A stretch of 64,000 nucleotides of DNA, taken from assembly GCF_030407815.1 (NCBI RefSeq), contig NZ_JASDCS010000001.1, forward strand, positions 248,001 through 312,000, given 5' to 3'. Under the pieces are notes generated by a model. The model ran no database searches, was not told where the DNA came from, and worked only from the letters and a program-made list of their open reading frames with translations. This DNA is from Psychrobacter sp. APC 3281 (GTDB taxonomy: Bacteria > Pseudomonadota > Gammaproteobacteria > Pseudomonadales > Moraxellaceae). Shown piece by piece: positions 1 to 7,642 of the stretch. Position 1 is the first letter of the stretch, and every line of letters begins with the position of its first letter. The position numbers and the translations under genes are program-made.

Positions 1-1
1 G

Positions 2-1594
2 CCAGAAGAGCAATTTTTGCCGCTGCGTTTGCAGAACGGTCTTTATATCCAGCGTTATGCGCCTATGCTCCGTATCGCCATTCCTTACGGCTTGCTTGCC
101 AGCTATCAGCTACGCAAATTGGCTGAGATTACCCGTAAGTATGATAAAGGCTATGGGCACATGACCACCCGTACCAATATGCAGCTGAACTGGCCAAAAC
201 TTGAAGAAGTGCCAGATATTTTGGCGGAGCTGGCATCGGTACAGATGCATGCCATCCAAACCTCAGGTAACTGTATCCGTAATACGACAACGGATCCTTA
301 CGCCGGTATTCATAAAGAAGAGATTGCCGATCCACGTCCTTATTGTGAGATTATTCGCCAGTGGTCAACCTTTCATCCTGAGTTTGCCTTTTTACCGCGC
401 AAATTTAAGATTGCCGTCATTGGTACCGCCAATGATCGGGCAGCGACGCAGGTGCATGATATCGGACTGCATTTAAAAACCAATGAAGAAGGCGAGCTTG
501 GATTTGAGGTGATTGTTGGTGGCGGGCTTGGACGTACGCCAGTGATTGGCAAAACCATTAATAAATTTTTACCACGCCATCATTTACTCAGCTATTTAGA
601 TGCGATTTTGCGCGTCTATAATCTGCATGGTCGCCGCGATAATAAATTCAAAGCGCGTATCAAAATATTAGTCGAGAGCATGGGCGGTCCTGCCTTTGCT
701 AAACTGGTCGACGCTGAATGGGAAGCACACACCAAAGATGGCTCATTAACTCTAACCGATGCCAACTTTGACAAAGCCAGTAGTTATTTTACCGAACCTG
801 ATTATCTAAGCTTTGATGCGCTCCAAGTACAGTCGGACTTGCAGCAGCAATTAAACGCTGATAAAGACTTTGCCAATTGGTATAACCAAAATACGGTCGC
901 CCATAAAATCGCAGGTTATCGCGCCGTGGTGATTTCGTTAAAAGCAGGGTTGGTCAATGGTAAGTACGTGCCTTCAGGTGATATCAGTGAGTCGCAAATG
1001 GACGCCCTCGCCGACCTCGCTGATGAACATAGCTTTGGTGAATTGCGTGGTACCTATCAGCAAAATCTGGTTTTCGCTGATGTACAAACCAACCGCTTAT
1101 ACGAGCTATGGCAACAGTTGGTTGCGCTACATTTGGCCCGTCCAAATATCAATACCCTCACCGATATGATCGTCTGCCCAGGCTGGGACTTTTGCTCGCT
1201 CGCCAATGCCACAACCCACAATATCGCTGAACAAATCGAAAAGCAATTTGATGATCTCGACTATCTTTATGATTTGGGTGAAATCCGCCTCAATATGTCT
1301 GGCTGTATGAATGCCTGTGCGCATCATCATACCGGCGATATCGGTATCCTTGGTGTCGATAAAAAAGGCGAATACTGGTATCAAATCAGCCTCGGCGGAA
1401 ACTCTAGTAACGACGCCAAAATCGGCAAGATATTGGGTAAAGCGGTGCCATCTGATGATGTCGCGACGACGATACAAAAGATAGTAGATGTCTATCTAGA
1501 GCAACGCGTGGCTAATGAGAATGAGGTAGAAGGCTTTGGTGAGCTGATCAATCGTATTGGCCTTGCACCCTTTAAGGAGAAGGTCTATGGGTAA
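2..1594 (+). CDS. cysI: Sulfite reductase hemoprotein subunit CysI, 5' end cut off by the window
   Basis: This is the siroheme/[4Fe-4S] subunit that reduces sulfite to sulfide with six electrons in assimilatory sulfate reduction in the cytoplasm. The frame is open from base 2, so the true start lies outside the window; 530 residues are visible and roughly 20 are probably missing. Two cysteine clusters expected to bind the cofactor pair are visible near the C-terminus: CPGWDFC (C-x5-C) and SGCMNAC (C-x3-C). Earlier arginine-rich stretches such as TTRTNMQLNW fit the substrate-binding half-domain. The type resembles the Pseudomonas PA1838 nitrite/sulfite reductase, which is followed by a DUF934 gene just as here. 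Assignment to sulfite rather than nitrite rests on the adjacent cysH and nearby cysG. The stop overlaps the next start by 8 bp, implying translational coupling. Confidence 0.93.
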   Translation, partial: PEEQFLPLRLQNGLYIQRYAPMLRIAIPYGLLASYQLRKLAEITRKYDKGYGHMTTRTNMQLNWPKLEEVPDILAELASVQMHAIQTSGNCIRNTTTDPYAGIHKEEIADPRPYCEIIRQWSTFHPEFAFLPRKFKIAVIGTANDRAATQVHDIGLHLKTNEEGELGFEVIVGGGLGRTPVIGKTINKFLPRHHLLSYLDAILRVYNLHGRRDNKFKARIKILVESMGGPAFAKLVDAEWEAHTKDGSLTLTDANFDKASSYFTEPDYLSFDALQVQSDLQQQLNADKDFANWYNQNTVAHKIAGYRAVVISLKAGLVNGKYVPSGDISESQMDALADLADEHSFGELRGTYQQNLVFADVQTNRLYELWQQLVALHLARPNINTLTDMIVCPGWDFCSLANATTHNIAEQIEKQFDDLDYLYDLGEIRLNMSGCMNACAHHHTGDIGILGVDKKGEYWYQISLGGNSSNDAKIGKILGKAVPSDDVATTIQKIVDVYLEQRVANENEVEGFGELINRIGLAPFKEKVYG

Positions 1595-2177
1595 TCATCA
1601 TGTGCTTGATAGCCATGGCGCAGACATCAGTGGCAAAGATACTTGGCAAGCGCTAGCGACAGCGCAGCTGCCTGACGGTATCGCGTTATCAAACCTGACC
1701 TTACTTGAGCTGTTACACAAACAAGAAAAAGTTGATGTACTTGTCCCACTAGCAGATTTATTAAATGCTGATGGCAAACTGGCAAACGGTTTGCTCGCGC
1801 AAGTATTGGATATCCTCAAGCAGCACAGCAGCCGATTGGGTGTGTGGATCACATCCAACACCGATGCTGATGATCTGCCTGATGTAAAAGACTTTTTATT
1901 GACGCAAGACTTGATCGTCATTCATGTCCCAAGTTTTGTAGACGGTCGCGGTTTTAGTTTTGCACAGACCCTGCGTCAGCTTGGTTATGAAGGTGATATT
2001 CGCATGGCAGGCGCGTTTGGTCGTGATCAAATCGCTTATTTGCTGCGCGCTGGTGCGACCAGCTTTGTACTCAATGAGCATGATGCTAAATCTGATATTA
2101 GCCAAGCCTTCACTGCCCTAGCCAGTAGCTATGATGGTCGAGACGCTTCAGCATTACCGATGTTCTCAAAAAACTGA
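1587..2177 (+). CDS. DUF934 family protein, sulfur-assimilation partner of CysI
   Basis: This 196-aa protein belongs to the DUF934 family, which is almost always encoded directly after this type of cysI; its biochemical role is not established. I chose the ATG at 1587 because AAGGAGAAGG lies just upstream; an in-frame TTG at 1557 is possible but lies deep inside cysI. The gene overlaps the cysI stop by 8 bp, so the two are probably translated together. Visible family-like stretches are the VPLADLL region near residue 50 and the C-terminal half with DVKDFLL, FVDGRGFSFAQTLR and GAFGRDQIAYLLRAG. The TIM-barrel-like pattern suggests an accessory or maturation factor, but that is inference. Confidence 0.85.
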   Translation: MGNHHVLDSHGADISGKDTWQALATAQLPDGIALSNLTLLELLHKQEKVDVLVPLADLLNADGKLANGLLAQVLDILKQHSSRLGVWITSNTDADDLPDVKDFLLTQDLIVIHVPSFVDGRGFSFAQTLRQLGYEGDIRMAGAFGRDQIAYLLRAGATSFVLNEHDAKSDISQAFTALASSYDGRDASALPMFSKN

Positions 2178-2235
2178 TTTTATTATTCACTATCAAATCG
2201 CTATTTTTATATTAACAATTATTAAGGAATGTATT

Positions 2236-2874
2236 ATGAGCCAATTACACCCAAACCTAGATATCGACCAAGCAAACCAAGATTTGCAAGGTAAATCACC
2301 TGAGCAAATCGTTGAGTGGGCATTGACGCAAGCCAAAAACCCAATCATCACCACCAACTTCCGTCCTTATGAGTCAGCGATCTTGCATTTGGTTGCCAAG
2401 CAGCGCCCTGACATCACGGTATTGTGGGTAGATTCAGGCTATAACACCGATGCGACCTATCAGTTTGCCAACAAATTGATTCGTGATCTTGATCTCAACG
2501 TCGTGACGTATATTCCAAAACAAACCGCTGCCCATCGTGACGCCACCATGAATGGCATCCCAGGCATTGACAACCCGCAACATGGCGAGTTCACTGAACA
2601 AGTGAAACTTGAGCCATTCCGCCGCGCCCTTTCTGAGCTAAAACCAGATGTGTGGTTCAATGCTATTCGTAAAGACCAAACTGAGTTCCGCCAAGGTCTT
2701 GATGTACTTAGCTTATCAAAAGACGGCGTACTAAAGGTAGCGCCATTGTTTGAAAAAACAGATGCTGATCTAGACGTGTACTTAGATGAGCACAACTTGC
2801 CAAACGAGCATGACTACTTTGATCCAACGAAAGTAGAAGAAAGCCGTGAGTGTGGCTTGCATACTCAGCTGTAA
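2236..2874 (+). CDS. cysH: Phosphoadenylyl-sulfate (PAPS) reductase
   Basis: CysH reduces activated sulfate (PAPS) to sulfite using thioredoxin or glutaredoxin. The 212-aa protein starts at ATG 2236, with AAGGA about 7 bp upstream. The ATP-sulfurylase-like fold is suggested by TTNFRPYESAILHL, by WVDSGYNTDATYQFA and by RRALSELKPDVWFNAIRKDQ. The C-terminal ECGLH motif carries the catalytic cysteine. It is the only cysteine in the protein, so the CC and CxxC iron-sulfur ligands of APS reductases are absent. That points to PAPS rather than APS as substrate, unlike the Pseudomonas enzyme. The protein is about 30 residues shorter than the E. coli homologue. It lies 58 bp after the DUF934 gene and ends in a strong terminator, so cysI-DUF934-cysH is probably one operon. 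Confidence 0.9.
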   Translation: MSQLHPNLDIDQANQDLQGKSPEQIVEWALTQAKNPIITTNFRPYESAILHLVAKQRPDITVLWVDSGYNTDATYQFANKLIRDLDLNVVTYIPKQTAAHRDATMNGIPGIDNPQHGEFTEQVKLEPFRRALSELKPDVWFNAIRKDQTEFRQGLDVLSLSKDGVLKVAPLFEKTDADLDVYLDEHNLPNEHDYFDPTKVEESRECGLHTQL

Positions 2875-2895
2875 TTTCAGCTGTTTATGAATTTG

Positions 2896-2932
2896 AAAAG
2901 CCCTTTCTTTTATTTAAGAAAGGGCTTTTTTC
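2896..2932 (+). terminator. Rho-independent terminator after cysH
   Basis: A 14-bp perfect inverted repeat (AAAAGCCCTTTCTT with a TTATTT loop) is followed by a T-run. It lies 22 bp after the cysH stop. The A-rich left arm means it may also stop transcription arriving from the opposite strand. Confidence 0.9.
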
Positions 2933-2947
2933 AGTTTTTCATTGGAC

Positions 2948-3896
2948 TTAAAACTTTTTTTCTACACGTTTACCTTGTCTATTAATGTAGAACCATTCAC
3001 CATCTTTAAAAGGATCAATAAATGGAATGTCATCATAGTCTAATTCAATTGCTACATCACCATTTTTGTCAATAAATCCATGCTTACCGTTATCATAGAC
3101 AAGTGCTAATCCGTTAATGAAGGGGAAGACCATTGCATAGTCTAGCTCTTTGACTACTTGATTCGACCTATTAATGATCATAAACTTATCATCATTATTA
3201 ACGACGGCTAAACCACCTGAAAACCAAGTCACACTATAATATTCAATGGGTATCACGATATTATTTAGCCTATCTATAAATCCGAACTTTTCATTTTTTT
3301 CAACCGCTGCTAGGCCTTCTGTAAAGGAAATAGTAGAATCATATTCATAAGGAATAACTAACTTATTATTAATATCAATGTATCCATACTTCCCTTCGTT
3401 CTCAACTGCAGATAAACCCTCATTAAAACCCATCAAATCATCGTACATTATCGGAATAATTATCTGTCCCTGTTTGTCAATGACTCCTCTTCTATTATCT
3501 ACCACAACCACAGCTAAACCATCTTCAAATGGATAAGTAAGGCTGTATTTGAGAGGTATAACAACTTCACCCTGCATATTAATGTATCCGGATAAGTTGT
3601 CCTTATGAACACTTGCTAGACCTTCTACAAAAGCAATTGGAAAGTCATACTGTGTTGGTATTTTTATCACACCTTGCTTATCGATGAATCCATACTTACT
3701 TACTACCTTTTATTACGGGCGCGAGTTCACCATCAAACTCACAGTGTTCATCAAATACAACCCCATTTGGTAACTTATAACCTTCAGCCAACGCGCATTC
3801 TGCTAGTACATCTGAACTAACTAGCAACCCTAAAATAAGTCCGAAAAAGACAGTACTTGATTTTTTTAGTCTATTAAACGTATTGTTTTGACTCAT
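2948..3896 (-). pseudogene. Secreted WG-repeat protein, frameshifted by a 4-bp tandem repeat
   Basis: Two adjacent minus-strand frames form one gene. The first (3896 to 3696) encodes 66 residues with a signal peptide (hydrophobic VFFGLILGLLVSS, likely cleavage after VLA) and ends at TAA. The second carries about seven WG-type repeats of the form GFIDK-x-G-x3-IP-x2-YD, each about 32 residues, and has only a poor GTG start at 3670. The break falls in three tandem copies of AGTA. Deleting one 4-bp copy joins the frames exactly as VIKGSKYGFIDKQG and gives a continuous 314-residue secreted protein; 945 nt is divisible by three. WG-repeat proteins are often exported or surface-located, but their function is mostly unknown. 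This may be a decayed gene, a slippage-controlled gene or a sequencing error. It is AT-rich relative to the flanking cys genes. Confidence 0.8.
3693..3704. repeat. Tetranucleotide tandem repeat (TACT)x3 at the frameshift
   Basis: Three direct copies of TACT (AGTA on the coding strand) coincide with the frameshift in the WG-repeat gene. The premature TAA stop at 3698-3696 is inside the repeat. Two copies would restore the full frame, which is the signature of strand-slippage. Confidence 0.85.
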
Positions 3897-4142
3897 TATG
3901 ATGCCTTCATAATTGTTCTGAATTAAAAAATATAAAATTATGCCCTTCTAAACCTCTAGTACGCCTATCATATCTCATAAAATCTATTCCCTTTCTCACA
4001 AAAAACCATCATTAACATGACAAAAACGAATATGCTAATGCCAATTCACTAGGTGAGAGTATGCCTGTGATACCTCATAATGGCGGCATTCCTTATATCT
4101 TTTCTACCTTTTATAATAAACAATTAAATATATGGTGACATT
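3897..4142. other. Intergenic region between the WG-repeat gene and cysG
   Basis: This AT-rich divergent spacer must hold promoters for the minus-strand WG gene and the plus-strand cysG. I see no strong consensus promoter, RNA structure or additional coding frame in it. Confidence 0.5.
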
Positions 4143-5783
4143 ATGAACACCTTCCCGCTATTTTTTAAATTAGAAGACCGTAAAGTGCTTATCGTGGGCG
4201 GCGGCGAAGTGGCACTGCGTAAAGCGGACTTGCTCAGCCGTGCAGGCGCCTGTATCACTATACTTGCACCCGATATCAGCCACGAGCTACAAGCCTTACT
4301 CACTGACAGCAAACATGAATTTATCTATGAGAACTATAATAAAACCTATATGTCAGGCGCACGGGTAATCATTGCCGCGACTGACGATGAGACGCTGAAC
4401 CACCAAATTCATGCAGATGCGACTGAGCTAAACATTCCAGTCAATGTGGTCGATACCCCGCATTTATGTGACTTTATCTTTCCAGCCATTATCGATCGCA
4501 ATCCCATTGTGATTGGTATCTCATCAAATGGTAAAGCGCCAGTATTGGCACGGCTATTACGGGCACGCCTTGAGACATTAATCCCGCAAGGCTATGGAAA
4601 ATTAGCCAAGCTGGCAGGTGAATTCCGCAGTGAGGTAAAAGCCAAGATACCAACGCTTACTGGCCGTCGTCAGTTTTGGGAGCGCGCATTTGAAGGCCAA
4701 GTCAGTCAGCTAATGTTCGCCGGTAATGAAACTGAAGCGACTGCACAACTGCAAGCTGATTTGGATAGTACTGCCGCTGCTATCAGTAAGAAAAGCGACG
4801 ATACAGACTCGGTTAGAGAGTCAGATGCCATCAAGAACGTCGCACCGGATGAGTCAGAAAAAAGCTTACCAGCCGTTGGTGAAGTCTACATTGTGGGCGC
4901 AGGCCCTGGTGATCCAGAGCTTTTGACCTTCAAAGCCTTGCGTCTAATGCAGCAAGCAGATGTGGTGTTTTATGATGCACTGGTCTCACCGCAGGTGTTG
5001 GACTTATGTCGCCGTGATGCTGATAAAGTGTTTGTCGGTAAAAAGCGCAGCAATCATACAGTTGCGCAGTTGGGCATCAATGAACTGCTCGTCAATCATG
5101 CCAAACAAGGTCGCCGTGTGGTGCGCTTAAAAGGTGGCGATCCATTTATCTTTGGACGTGGCGGCGAAGAGATAGAGAGCCTACGAGCACATAATGTACC
5201 TTATCAAGTCGTACCAGGCATCACCGCTGCCAATGCTGCTGCTAGCTATGCAGGCATTCCGCTCACTCACCGTGACCATTCACAATCAGTGCGTTTTGTG
5301 ACGGGATTTTTGAAGGCTGGCGCACCCAACAGTAACTTTAAAAGCTTCTTAAATACTGATGAGACGGTCGTATTTTATATGGGTCTGCACTCGCTGGCAC
5401 GTTTGACTGAAGGCTTGGTTGACGCTGGTCGTAGTAGCGAGACGCCGATTGCTATCGTCTCTAATGCGAGTATGTCCAATCAGCAAGTATTGACAGGTAC
5501 GCTTGCAACGATTGTTGCCAAACAAGAACAAGCACAATTGCCAACGCCTGCCCTTCTCATCATGGGCGACGTGGTCAGCTTGCATCATGATTTGGCTTGG
5601 TATAATTTACAAAATCAGCAGCACAGTCAAAACAGCGATGATATAGCTAAAAATTGGTTGCGTGAAGGCTCAAGAGGTGAAGCAGTCAAACAACCGATAG
5701 ACCAACAAGCACATGCCCTATCGATGGTCGCAAATCTTGCAACACAGCAAGGAGATGGTCTGGAGCAATTGATTGTTGACTAG
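4143..5783 (+). CDS. cysG: Siroheme synthase CysG, fused dehydrogenase/ferrochelatase and methyltransferase
   Basis: CysG makes siroheme, the cofactor of the sulfite reductase encoded upstream, from uroporphyrinogen III. The N-terminal half is the NAD-dependent precorrin-2 dehydrogenase/sirohydrochlorin ferrochelatase: GGGEVALRK nucleotide-binding loop at about 20, NVVD with the catalytic Asp near 100, and GISSNGKAPVLARLLRARLE around 128-147. The C-terminal half is the SAM-dependent uroporphyrinogen-III C-methyltransferase: VGAGPGDPELLTFKALR near 252, VRLKGGDPFIFGRGGEE near 320 and VVPGITAANAAASYAGIPLT. At 546 aa it is about 90 residues longer than E. coli CysG. The extra length is a polar linker between the halves (about 215-245) and a roughly 50-residue polar C-terminal tail. 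The start is the first ATG after the last upstream stop. Confidence 0.95.
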   Translation: MNTFPLFFKLEDRKVLIVGGGEVALRKADLLSRAGACITILAPDISHELQALLTDSKHEFIYENYNKTYMSGARVIIAATDDETLNHQIHADATELNIPVNVVDTPHLCDFIFPAIIDRNPIVIGISSNGKAPVLARLLRARLETLIPQGYGKLAKLAGEFRSEVKAKIPTLTGRRQFWERAFEGQVSQLMFAGNETEATAQLQADLDSTAAAISKKSDDTDSVRESDAIKNVAPDESEKSLPAVGEVYIVGAGPGDPELLTFKALRLMQQADVVFYDALVSPQVLDLCRRDADKVFVGKKRSNHTVAQLGINELLVNHAKQGRRVVRLKGGDPFIFGRGGEEIESLRAHNVPYQVVPGITAANAAASYAGIPLTHRDHSQSVRFVTGFLKAGAPNSNFKSFLNTDETVVFYMGLHSLARLTEGLVDAGRSSETPIAIVSNASMSNQQVLTGTLATIVAKQEQAQLPTPALLIMGDVVSLHHDLAWYNLQNQQHSQNSDDIAKNWLREGSRGEAVKQPIDQQAHALSMVANLATQQGDGLEQLIVD

Positions 5784-5821
5784 CGCTTACTGCTAACCTG
5801 TAAAATGATGAGTCTTAAATA

Positions 5822-5865
5822 AAAAGAAAGCCCTACCAGTATATTATTGGTAGGGTTTTCTTTTG
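5822..5865 (+). terminator. Rho-independent terminator after cysG
   Basis: A hairpin with arms AAAAGAAAGCCCTACCA and TGGTAGGGTTTTCTTTT (one G-T pair) is followed by T-rich sequence. It starts about 40 bp after the cysG stop and separates it from sbcD. Confidence 0.85.
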
Positions 5866-5935
5866 GCAACAGCGCAAAATGCAACGATTCTTGCTAGAAT
5901 GAAGACTTTCTACTGCTCATACTTATAGTCTACTT

Positions 5936-7558
5936 ATGCCCATATCTGATGCTAGCTTGCCTTCTTCTTTAACCACGCAAATGAAACCTTTGACCATATT
6001 GCATACCTCAGACTGGCACTTGGGGCGACGTCTGTATGGGCGTCTTCGTTATGAAGAGTTTGAGTCCTTCCTGCATTGGCTACAAGACACCATCAGCGCG
6101 CAAAAAGTAGATATATTGATTGTTGCGGGTGATATCTTCGACACCATGACCCCAAGCAATAAAGCCCAAGCGTTGTATTATGAGTTTTTGGGTAAGGTCT
6201 CGCGCTCCTGCTGTCAGCATGTGGTTATTGTCGCAGGCAATCACGATTCACCAACATTTTTAGACGCGCCAAGCAATGTGCTTAAATTTTTGAACGTACA
6301 TGTAATTGGCACGGCTTGTGATGATTTGAATGATGAAGTATTAGTCTTGGGTGATGACGACAACAACCCCCATTGTATTATTGCCGCTGTGCCCTATCTG
6401 CGCGATCGGGATGTGCGTAGCAGTAGCGCTGGCGAGTCCGCGGATAGCAAAGACGCCAATGTTATCGCTGGTATTTGCGCGCATTATGACAATGTCGCAG
6501 ACATTGCGAAGACTAAGCAAGCTGACTTAAAAAAAACGCATCAGCGATATATTCCTATCATCGCCACAGGGCATCTATTCGCGTCTGGTGGCAAAACAAC
6601 TGAGGATGACGGTGTACGCGAGCTCTATGTCGGCTCACTAGGTAAAATATCTGCCGATATGTTCAATGATGGCTTTGATTATGTCGCTCTTGGGCATTTG
6701 CACGTACCGCAGCGCGTTGGCGGTCGTGAGAGTATTCGCTATTCAGGCTCACCCATCGCGATGGGTTTCGGAGAGGCCAAACAGCAAAAGCAAGTATTGC
6801 TGGTACAGTTTGGTGCCGCAGAGCATTTTGATAACGACATTTTAGGGTTAAACGTCGCACCTGATAGTATTACTCCTCATGCTATCGATACAGCTGCTGA
6901 CATTGAAGTCGCCCAAGTGAAAAAATCAGTAGATAAATTAGCAGAAAAAACCGCTGAAAAAGTGGCGACTCAGGCACTGCCTTTCATGGATGACTTGTTT
7001 GGCTTTGATGAGCCATTAGAAGATGAGGAAGTTAAAAAATCTACTGTCGTAGAAAATACTCCTATTCAGCCTGAGCAATATAAAAGCATTCGAGAAACTT
7101 CTACTGACGCCGTGAATAGCAATAAAATTCTACATCGCGATGACGCTAATCAGATGCAAGTAGTATCCCTACCCATTCCAAAGTTCCAACAATTGGCGCA
7201 AATATCTGGTGACCTAACCACAATTGAACAAACCATTCAAGCGCTTACACAATCGGACTCTATTTGGCTAGAGATTGTCTATACAGGTGACGAAATCGTC
7301 AGTGATTTGCGTGAACAAGTGCAAGCAATGGTAGAAGGGTTGCCATGTGAAGTGCTTAAGATAAAAAACACTCGTACTTATAATAAAGTCCTCAATCAGC
7401 AGCAAACCTCTGAGAACTTGCAAGACTTAAATGAGATGGAAGTGTTTGAGCGCTGCTTGACGATAAATGATGTGGCTGATTCGCAAAAAGACTCGTTGCG
7501 TGATGCCTATGGTCAGATACTTTATCACTTACATCATGAGGACAAACAGGCAGAATAA
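5936..7558 (+). CDS. sbcD: Exonuclease subunit SbcD (Mre11-like)
   Basis: SbcD is the nuclease subunit of the SbcCD complex, which cleaves hairpins and protein-blocked DNA ends. The metallophosphoesterase motifs are in order: HTSDWHLGRRLYG at about 22-34, VAGDIFDT, VAGNHDSPTF, IIATGHLFASGG and ALGHLHVPQ. The protein is 540 aa, against about 400 in E. coli. The surplus is an acidic, low-conservation stretch of roughly 110 residues (about 310-420, including DDLFGFDEPLEDEE) before the C-terminal capping region. The start at 5936 has no obvious ribosome binding site; an ATG at 5981, beginning MKPLTILHTSDWH, would also give a complete nuclease domain. It lies 84 bp before sbcC and is likely cotranscribed. 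Confidence 0.93.
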   Translation: MPISDASLPSSLTTQMKPLTILHTSDWHLGRRLYGRLRYEEFESFLHWLQDTISAQKVDILIVAGDIFDTMTPSNKAQALYYEFLGKVSRSCCQHVVIVAGNHDSPTFLDAPSNVLKFLNVHVIGTACDDLNDEVLVLGDDDNNPHCIIAAVPYLRDRDVRSSSAGESADSKDANVIAGICAHYDNVADIAKTKQADLKKTHQRYIPIIATGHLFASGGKTTEDDGVRELYVGSLGKISADMFNDGFDYVALGHLHVPQRVGGRESIRYSGSPIAMGFGEAKQQKQVLLVQFGAAEHFDNDILGLNVAPDSITPHAIDTAADIEVAQVKKSVDKLAEKTAEKVATQALPFMDDLFGFDEPLEDEEVKKSTVVENTPIQPEQYKSIRETSTDAVNSNKILHRDDANQMQVVSLPIPKFQQLAQISGDLTTIEQTIQALTQSDSIWLEIVYTGDEIVSDLREQVQAMVEGLPCEVLKIKNTRTYNKVLNQQQTSENLQDLNEMEVFERCLTINDVADSQKDSLRDAYGQILYHLHHEDKQAE

Positions 7559-7642
7559 TATAAGTGGTAAATCATTATCACACTTCTTTCTATCTTTCTA
7601 AATTTTTGCAATTGCTGCTATCACTAATAATAAGATATATCC

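Noticed and set aside
5784..5800. GCTTACTGCTAAC near the cysG stop as a second copy of the heptamer array
   Set aside because: Fewer than two full units; the similarity is within chance.
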